From Zopfochytrium polystomum (taxonomy: Eukaryota; Chytridiomycota; Chytridiomycetes; Chytridiales; Chytridiaceae), in the NCBI GenBank assembly GCA_025765615.1, contig JAIVFJ010000535.1, positions 1 to 27,106 on the forward strand: a stretch of DNA of 27,106 nucleotides, written 5' to 3'. The notes under the pieces are model-generated. The model was not told the origin of the DNA. It saw only the letters and a list, made by a program, of their open reading frames with translations, and searched no databases. The translations under genes were made by a program, and so were the position numbers. Each line of letters starts with the position of its first letter. Position 1 is the stretch's first letter. This document shows, piece by piece, positions 20,234-27,106 of the stretch.

Positions 20234-22999
20234 ATGTCGACGGTTTGTTTTCCGCGTCGACGTTTGAGGGTCTTCGAAAAACCCTATCCACCGGTGATGA
20301 CGATGGGCATAATCAAATCAGCCATGAAGGCAGAGTCGTCGGCTCCGCAGGAAGAAACGTTGGATCAAAAAGTGGAGGCGGTCGATGGGGGCAATTCATC
20401 GTCGATCGCTGTGCTGAGTCGAGCGACCCTCGTGCCCACCACGGAGACGCCCCCAACAACATCTTCTGCCACAGATCAATCAAGCTCATCGCGTAACAGC
20501 GGCGCCCTCCGCGATTCGCAGCGTGTCACTTCAATCAATGGATCAAGGCGCACTTCCATCCCCACCGGATCCGGCCACCGCGTCTCGATCGCCCAACTCC
20601 TCGCGACAAACACACCAGGGACAGCACCTGTTATCCACGTGTACCCCCGCAAGTCCATCGTCAGTGGGTCGAACCCGCAGCTCAACGAATCTCAGGATCG
20701 GCAGCCGGTGGAGGTGGTTCCGCGTCGTCGAACGATCGGCGGCCGACCCGAGCGTGGCGAGTCCGGAAAGGACAGTCGTCGCGAAACGATCGCGTCGCGA
20801 GGACCGAGTGTGAGAAGCAGAGGCTCCAAGCGCGTGTCGATCATCGATCCGGAAGACGCTGGTGGAAAGTCGCTTGTGGTAGGGGGTATGCATAAGAGTA
20901 AGAGCTCGTGGAGCGTCAAAGGACAAAAGGGTCTCCGATCTGGAATGATTCAGAGCCGCAGCATGGGTTGCATACGCGAGCCTTCCAGGGCTAAACACAG
21001 ATCCAACGAGGAGGTGAAAGAAGAGGACAACGCGGAGTGGGATCTCGGTGACACCAAAGGTGAAAAGCAGGAAACTGTGCCCAGCTTGCGACAGAAAGAG
21101 TTGATCTATGAACAAAGACCTGGTGAATTACCGGGGGAACGGGAGTCTGAGGTCGGCGAGGAGCGAATATCCAAAATTGGCAGCCTACCTGAACCCAACT
21201 CGAGAGAGAATCAGGACTACTATGATTATCTCATGCTAGCTCAGAGCATGCAAGCTCCAACTTCATCCACAAGATTGGCTCAAATGAGATCGTATATCCA
21301 GTCAGGGCATCACAGTCAAAATCATTGGGCCGTTTCTGCTGGGCGACAAGATCGGCAGAGGAGCTTTCGGGAAAGTAAAGGAAGGCTTATGCACTGAAAC
21401 ACTCCAACGGGTTGCTGTGAAGATTATCAACAAAAAAAGGCTAAGGAAAGTTCCGAATGGAATAGAAAATGCGTTGAGGTAAGCCTGCCGAAAATCCATA
21501 AAGAACTGAAACAAAATGAAGAGAGATAACCATGCTTCGGCGCCTCAAACACAAGAACGTCGTGACGCTCATCGATATCTACTGCAAAGTAGAGGACGAC
21601 GAAGGCAGCGTTGGCATTTTCAACTGGTTCTCCAATATAGAAGAGGATGCGATTCTGTGGACCTACGACGACGGAACTGAGGTTCAAAAGAAAGTCGTGA
21701 TTCTCAAGTGGTACTTGGTCTTTGAGTACTGTCCTTGCTCACTGCAGACGCTACTTGAACAGTCAGAGGGGAAGAAGCTCCCGCCAGCCACCGCGCACAA
21801 GTAAGAAACGCGGGAGGCCCGTCCGTTGCGGTTACTGACAAGCTTTGAAAAGATTTTTGTTCAATTGGTTGAAGGCCTCGAATACCTCCATTCGCAAAGC
21901 ATCATTCGCACGTATTGTCGAGTGCTTGTTTATTTTGTTTGTTAACAAGATTTCAACTTTTGTGGACAGACCGCGACATAAAGCCTGGAAATATGCTCAT
22001 CACAGCCGACGGGATGTTGAAAATTACGGACTTCGGTGTTGCTGAGGTGAGGAGAGGTATATCCCATTAATTAGCACCTTACACTTTCGCCCGAAGCAAT
22101 TCTCACCATACGAGCCGGGCGAAATTAAGTGTCAAGTTTTCTCAGGTACACATCAATTTCTTTCTCCAGAGGTGGCCGACGGTTCGACGGAGTTCGACGG
22201 TGCGAAAGGTTCGTAAACCCATCTGTAAACCATAGACCTGAGGCATACTATCCAAACTAAGCTGATTTCAGTTGACATTTGGGCGGCGGGCGTCACTTTG
22301 TAGGTGTCAGGATAAGCGAATGCACTGCCGGCGGTGTTAACAATGAAACAGATACAATATGCTTACCGGACGCCTTCCGTTTGAGCTCCCGGACGACGGA
22401 AATCTCCTTGTGCTATACGAAAGAATAGCTTCGGCGTTATTCGATATGCCAGCAGATTTCAGCGAGGATTTGAAGGATCTGATGAAGGGTAACTAAACAC
22501 TGTCAGCTACTCTTGCATTGATGCAACTTTTCTGCAGGGATTCTCACAAAGGACCCCATTCAACGAGCAAGCCTGGCACAGATTCAAATGCACGCCTGGA
22601 CGACAACCTTATTTGTCGAAAATCAAAGACCACATCCGCCAATCTTGTCGTACCCGATCATGGACGCAAAAGAGGCTGAAGGGGTTGAGGCAAATGACGG
22701 GAACGTTCCGCACGAGTCTTCGCCACCAAGGGACCCAACCTTCGAAGGAAGCTGTGACCAGATCATTCCATGCGAAACAACAATGATTCCTTACATGGAG
22801 GAGCTTCACGCAGACGAGCTTCGTGCGGAGCTCGAATCGCGTGGGCGGTTTTCAGATATGTATGGCGAAGAAGACGGTGAGTAACTTTTTTTGCAATTAC
22901 CATGCTTAACTCCAAGCAGAGTTGCCAGTCGACGGAAAAGCACCGACAAGAGACGCTCATTTAAGAAGTTTTTCAAAAACTTTTCCGAAGGAGGAGTGA
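20234..22999 (+). CDS. LKB1/STK11-like serine/threonine kinase with long N-terminal extension
   Basis: LKB1 is the master kinase that phosphorylates the activation loop of AMPK-family kinases. ATG 20234 starts a disordered, Ser/Arg-rich region of about 360 residues with repeated R-R/K-x-S/T motifs. One frame break near 21300 leads into the kinase domain: [31 protein letters not shown] (an LKB1 hallmark), [75 protein letters not shown] and [15 protein letters not shown]. After it comes MIPYMEELH, matching the segment that follows the kinase domain in LKB1. Introns: 21479-21521, 21801-21842, 21908-21969 (GC donor), 22047-22096, 22209-22271, 22300-22351, 22489-22537, 22877-22919. The end is TGA 22997-22999, or 23053-23055 if a slip restores the basic [11 protein letters not shown] tail. 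Confidence 0.9.
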
Positions 23000-23195
23000 T
23001 GACCCGCAATAGTGTTGTTGCGGTCGGCTGTATTTACTCATTTTGGCAACTGTGACTGGGGCCTTCACATATTACAAAATGATCGAGTGATCAGAACTGA
23101 GAAATTCGGTCACGAAGGGAAAATAGGGTGCGCTTTCTACTCATCTTCGACAAAACAACTCTTTGCAACAGGGCATATTGTATTAAGGCAACGTT

Positions 23196-24345
23196 TCAGC
23201 CGCTGCCAAGGATATCATCCAAAAACTTCAAATCGTCCTCTTCCCCGGCCTGCGGAGCAGGCTGTCGCAAGCTGCTCCTTGCAGCTGGACGAGTAAAGCC
23301 TGCGCGACTCGGGCCGGAGGGTTTTTGCCTCGGCGTAGGGTCGCTTGTCAAGAAGTCGTCGACTTCATTTGGTTCTGGCTTCTGCGGTTTTTTCGCAGAT
23401 GTGCGGCTGTTCGTGAAGAACTTGGTTGAGCTTGATCCGCAAGCGAGAACTTTTCGCCCAAGGCCTTGGCGTCCTTGGTCGATCTAGCAGGTGGCTGGGC
23501 GTAAACTGGCAAAGCTCGTTCTGAAGGTGCCGTAGAGATTAGTGGCGCGCTCTTTACGGTCGTCTTCGACTTATACGCTGGATTATAAGAGGATAATCTT
23601 GTTGATAGTGGGACAGATCGGAGAAGGAATCCGTCGTCCTGGCATCTGCATTCAGAAACAACCCTGCCTTCGCGTTCCCAAATGATCAGTTTTGCAACTT
23701 ACCGCATAAACCAACTCGTTTTCAGCGAGAGCAAATCTGTCCGACAGCGGAAGGGTTGCAAGGGCCTCGTCCAAACCGGCAAAATCGAGCGCCCACAGCT
23801 TCGACACGTCCTAAGAGGTCAACAGTCAGAAACCCCCACCTTGTTGAGCTTCGCACCCACCTCGCTCAAAAGATCTGCCTGAAGGGATGCCTTTGAATCT
23901 AATGTCCAATCCTGTTCTCCTTTGAACCGAAAATAAGACGACGGGTCTACGATCAATTCACGCTCGGCATCTCGGATGAGAGCAATGAGATTCCGTGTTT
24001 CTCGGTCCGCTCGCTTGGAATCATCTGCGTATCGCTTCGTCAGGGCCTTTTTCAGTTCGAACAGATTGCGCCTCCCTTACTTTCAGCCATCGTAGCGCTG
24101 TCGGAAACGGTCGCATCGTTGTCGTCGATTTTCTCGTCGACGAACCTGAAGGCGTTGCTTTCTAACTTTCGGCGTCCGAACCGCCGCGTCTCGCTGTCGG
24201 AGCCTGAATCGTGATCCAAATCGTTGTCGTGGGTCGCTGTTGAGTCCACACTCGAAGTCGAAGATGGTGTGTTCTTTGCCCCTTCGCTTTGATGGCGTGC
24301 CTTCCAGCGTCGGGACGCTTTGGCGCGATGTGGATCGAACTTCAT
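23196..24345 (-). CDS. Unidentified protein with acidic/Ser-rich N-terminus and conserved-looking core
   Basis: Start ATG 24345 (MKFDPHRAKASRRWKARHQS). A Ser/Asp-rich stretch follows (DNDLDHDSGSDSETRRFG), then RRKLESNAFRFVDE. A slip near 24068 leads to LFELKKALTKRYADDSKRAD, TRNLIALIRDAERELIVDP and SSYFRFKGEQDW, then LWALDFAGLDEALATLPLS. Introns are 23811-23860 (GTGGGT donor, 50 nt) and 23646-23702. After that the C-terminal part again needs frame slips: SSYNPAYKSKTTVKSAPLI, PQKPEPNEVDDFLTSDP and EEDDLKFLDDILGSG, then TGA at 23198-23196. The central segment is helical and charged; basic N-terminus and acidic C-terminus suggest a nuclear or nucleolar protein (inference). I do not recognise the family. 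It is divergent from CBS with 179 bp between start codons. Confidence 0.65.
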
Positions 24346-24524
24346 CCGGTCTTGAACGAATGGAGTCCGTGCCCCCGCGCTGGGTTTGTTCCCGCGGTGT
24401 CGTCGGAAGGTGAGTGTCCTGACACGGTCGAGTGATCGGCAGAGCCAACAAGAAGGATTCGACAAGAGCAAATCTGACATCTCTTTCCTCTCGTTTGAAT
24501 CACCCCTGACCTCGACACCCAGCC

Positions 24525-26426
24525 ATGGCCCAACCCAACCTGAACTTCGGTATTCCCTTCTCCTACCCGAGAACCTCTTCCGACCTCGTAACCAGTTTCA
24601 TGTCCAACTGCAGATCGCTGCAAGATCCTGGACACGATCCTCGACCACATTGGAGGAACTCCCCTCGTTCGTATCAACCGGATCGCAAAATCCGAAGGTC
24701 TGCAGTGCGAGCTGGGTAAGCTACGTGTGCTTCCGTACAATGCGTCGTTTCGTGCCTCACCATTCCGCTCCTCGAAGTTGCGAAATGTGAGTTCTTCAAC
24801 GCCGGGGGCTCCGTCAAGGACCGCATTGGCAAGAGAATGATCGAAGCCGCCGAGAAGGATGGCACGCTCAAGCCTGGGCACACGATCATCGAGCCACCTC
24901 CGGAAACACGGGTATCGGTCTCGCCCTCGCTGCTGCCGTCAAGGGATACCGCGCGATCATCACTCTGCCGGAAAAGATGTCGCAGGAGAAGGTCGACGTC
25001 CTCAAGGGCCTCGGCGCCGAGATCATCCGGACGCCGACCGAGGCGGCGTGGGACTCTCCGGACTCGCACATTGGCGTTGCGAAGAGGCTCAACCAGGAGA
25101 TTCCAAACTCGTGGATTCCGGACCAGTACTCCAACATCAACAACCCATTGGCGCACTACGAAGGTAATTGTCAGAGAGTATCCTGGCCAGATCGTTCCAA
25201 AACTGATCAGATCGCATATCTCAACAACATAGGCACTGCCGAGGAGATCCTCGCCCAGTGCGGCGGGAAGATCGACATGTTCGTCGCATCGGCGGGTACG
25301 GGCGGCACGATCGCCGGCGTCGCCAAAAAGATCAAGGAGCGCTGCCCGGAATGCATCATCGTCGGCGTCGACCCGCACGGCTCCATCCTGGCTCTTCCCG
25401 AAGCTTTGAACAGCGAAGGGATCCACTCGTACAAGGTCGAGGGAATCGGTTACGACTTTGTGCCGGCTGTTTTGGACCGCAGCCACGTCGACGAGTGGGT
25501 GAAGACCTACGACAAGGAGTCGTTCGTGATGGCCAGGCGGCTCATTCGCGAGGAGGGTTTGCTGTGCGGTGGATCCTGCGGTGCTACTATGGCTGCTGCG
25601 GTCAAGGTTGCAAAGCGGCTCGGTCCGGGCAAGCGTTGCGTGGTTCTGCTCGCTGACTCTGTTCGGAACTACATGACCAAATTTTTGAAGTAAGCTGATG
25701 TTCTTGACTGTTCGAGTTTACCGATACTCATCGCACGGACTCCCCAGCGACGAGTGGATGAAAGTCAGCGGCTTCACCGACGAAGAGACCAAGAAGGAGG
25801 CGGAGGAGAAGAAACTTCAATGGAAGGGCGCGACCATCAAGGTGGCTTTTGTTCGCGCACAGTGTGTCCAGCAAACTAACTTCACGATTTTCTCAGGATC
25901 TGAACCTCCCAGCTGCCGTTTCTGTTCCTCAAACGGTAATTGTGTTGAAGGAATTTGCACCCGCTGATGATTATTTCTCCCCAGACTCCATCCGTGACGC
26001 GATCAAGATCATGCAAGAAAAGGGCTTCGACCAGCTTCCCGTAACAGCTACCACATCTGCCAAGCTTGTTGGAATCATTGGTTTGGGTACGATCTTGTTT
26101 TGTGTGTGTGTGTTTCTTGAGTGAGAAACGCGGAGAGCACAACCGCTTACGTTCGTTTCCTCCCAATCACCGTTAGGCGACGCCCTCTCCAAAGTCGCAA
26201 GCGGCCGCGCAACCCTTTCAGACCCTGTCACACAGGGCATGATCAAGTTCAGCAAAGCCCACACCTTCAAGGAAGTGACCGCGGCAACGCCGCTCGAGTC
26301 CCTCGATGGTTCTTTGATCGCAACGCGTTTGCGATCGTCACCGAGCGTGGCGCTGCTGGCGAACACATTGTGAAGAACGTTGTCACGAAGGTGGATTTGT
26401 TGGGCTTCCTTGTAAAACTGCAGTGA
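24525..26426 (+). CDS. CYS4: Cystathionine beta-synthase
   Basis: PLP enzyme that condenses homocysteine with serine to cystathionine (transsulfuration, cytosol). Start ATG 24525 ([18 protein letters not shown]); the N-terminus is short, with no room for the animal heme-binding extension. Catalytic core: [32 protein letters not shown] with the PLP lysine, IIEP(T)SGNTGI loop, [52 protein letters not shown] and GGSCGATM. Two C-terminal CBS (Bateman) repeats follow: [19 protein letters not shown] with [12 protein letters not shown], and [12 protein letters not shown] with [15 protein letters not shown]. Introns: 24716-24777, 25164-25232, 25690-25747, 25842-25896, 26097-26176. Frame breaks: one extra base in exon 1 near 24600, one missing C at 24894-24899 inside the invariant PLP loop, and one near 26310. 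It is convergent with the gene at 26577. Confidence 0.95.
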
Positions 26427-26576
26427 ACAGAAAAAAAGAGTTTGGGGTGGCAGAGAGTCAGTTCCAAGCATTAGGTGTTCTCTTTCTTCAACAGAGGTTC
26501 AGAGCAACCAAACTCGATCTATACATATTGTTGTCTCTATTGATGCGGTTGCGACGCCGACCAACGATGCGCATTG

Positions 26577-27106
26577 CTACAACATTGAAACGGCAACAAT
26601 CCCAAGCGCGGCGCACACCGCCCCAACCAACGACACCCCCCGAGGCGCCGCACTCGAAACGATCGTATTCCCCGCCACGACCACCAGGTAGCCCGTCAGC
26701 GCTGACGCCCCGCTCCCACACTTTGTCGTCACAAACGGCCCGTCCCAAGACGCCGTGTTCCCCGAGCAATCTGTGGTCCCGTACGTAGCGAACGTCCCCT
26801 TCCCGCTGCCGACCGTCGCCTTGTAGCTCGTCCCAGGCCCCGCGACGCAGCTGCCGTCCGCGATCACAAAACGGCTGGCGACTTCTGTCGTGCAGGCGAC
26901 GTCGGCGTAGATGACGACGCCGACGTAGGTCGATTTGCCGAGGACCGACGCGGCGTAGTCGGAGCTGGTCGGCTGGGCGAGGCAGGTGGTTGTGGTGTTG
27001 ACGACGATGGCGCTCCGCTGGGTCGCGGTGCAGACTGTTGAGTTTGTGCAGGTGTTGGAGAGGCTGCTTCCGGCGATTGCGAGTGGGTGGGGTGTGCAGG
27101 ACGAGC
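26577..27106 (-). CDS. Secreted, probably GPI-anchored surface protein (5' end outside window)
   Basis: The minus-strand frame stays open from the window edge to TAG 26579-26577, giving about 176 residues of the C-terminal part. Cysteines are evenly spaced (SCTPHPLAIAG, SNTCTNSTVCTATQ, TTTTCLAQPTSS, ADVACTTEVASRF, ADGSCVAGPGTSYKATVG, GTTDCSGNTASWDGPFVTTK), with many Thr/Ser/Gly residues typical of extracellular fungal proteins. The last 25 residues form a small-residue site followed by a hydrophobic tail (SSAAPRGVSLVGAVCAALGI, then VAVSML), a typical GPI-anchor signal. The missing N-terminus should hold a signal peptide. The Cys pattern is not one I can name. No frame breaks are seen in this stretch. 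Confidence 0.7.
   Translation of the reverse strand, partial: SSCTPHPLAIAGSSLSNTCTNSTVCTATQRSAIVVNTTTTCLAQPTSSDYAASVLGKSTYVGVVIYADVACTTEVASRFVIADGSCVAGPGTSYKATVGSGKGTFATYGTTDCSGNTASWDGPFVTTKCGSGASALTGYLVVVAGNTIVSSAAPRGVSLVGAVCAALGIVAVSML

Noticed and set aside
23811..23839. A 29 nt intron (GTGGGG donor) in the minus-strand gene at 23196-24345
   Set aside because: Too short compared with the other introns here. The upstream GTGGGT donor at 23860 gives 50 nt and the same frame.
26098..26112. TG microsatellite (GTGTGTGTGTG) as a regulatory repeat
   Set aside because: It lies inside intron 5 of CBS (26097-26176), is very short, and needs no function.
1..27106. CRISPR array, tRNA or rRNA genes
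   Set aside because: No regularly spaced short repeats and no cloverleaf or rRNA core sequence seen; the window is eukaryotic with spliceosomal introns.

Overview
The window looks like nuclear DNA of an early-diverging fungus, most likely a chytrid. The genes carry many short GT-AG introns (about 42-81 nt), and the core genes are eukaryotic: COQ8, LIS1, an LKB1-type kinase and cystathionine beta-synthase. Two proteins are built from a 29-residue 'WW(K/R)xSGLxLxY' repeat that I associate from memory with chytrids. The organism call is inference, because there is no rRNA or tRNA to anchor it.

Layout. 1-2985 (+): two tandem copies of a gene for a secreted-type, single-pass membrane protein with a Cys-rich ectodomain; the first is cut by the window edge. 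3520-4250 (-): a truncated aldo/keto reductase pseudogene running into a fragment of a WW-repeat gene. 4404-4433: an isolated T30 tract. 4864-6186 (-) and 6292-7461 (+): a head-to-head pair of WW-repeat genes about 105 bp apart. 7631-9923 (+): COQ8, an atypical kinase of coenzyme Q synthesis with a mitochondrial presequence. 10610-12253 (-): LIS1/nudF, the dynein regulator. 12605-19980 (-): a 7.4 kb non-LTR retrotransposon with ORF1 and an endonuclease/RT/RNase H ORF2, flanked by a 14/15 bp target-site duplication. 20234-22999 (+): an LKB1/STK11-like kinase with a long basic disordered N-terminus. 23196-24345 (-): an unidentified acidic/basic protein. 24525-26426 (+): cystathionine beta-synthase. 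26577-27106 (-): the C-terminus of a GPI-anchor-like surface protein, cut by the window edge.

Genes and context. Most neighbours are divergent or convergent pairs: WW/WW divergent, COQ8/LIS1 convergent, LIS1/LKB1 divergent, unknown/CBS divergent, CBS/GPI-protein convergent. No pathway cluster is apparent. Without the LINE, the LIS1 and LKB1 start codons would be about 590 bp apart, so the element sits in what was probably a shared promoter region.

Caution. Almost every recognisable exon, including the invariant PLP loop of CBS, contains single-base frameshifts, about one per 0.5 kb. The two TSD copies also differ by one base in an A-run. This fits consensus-sequence indel errors at least as well as biological decay. 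I therefore annotate conserved genes as genes with noted frame breaks, and use 'pseudogene' only where sequence is truncated or chimeric.
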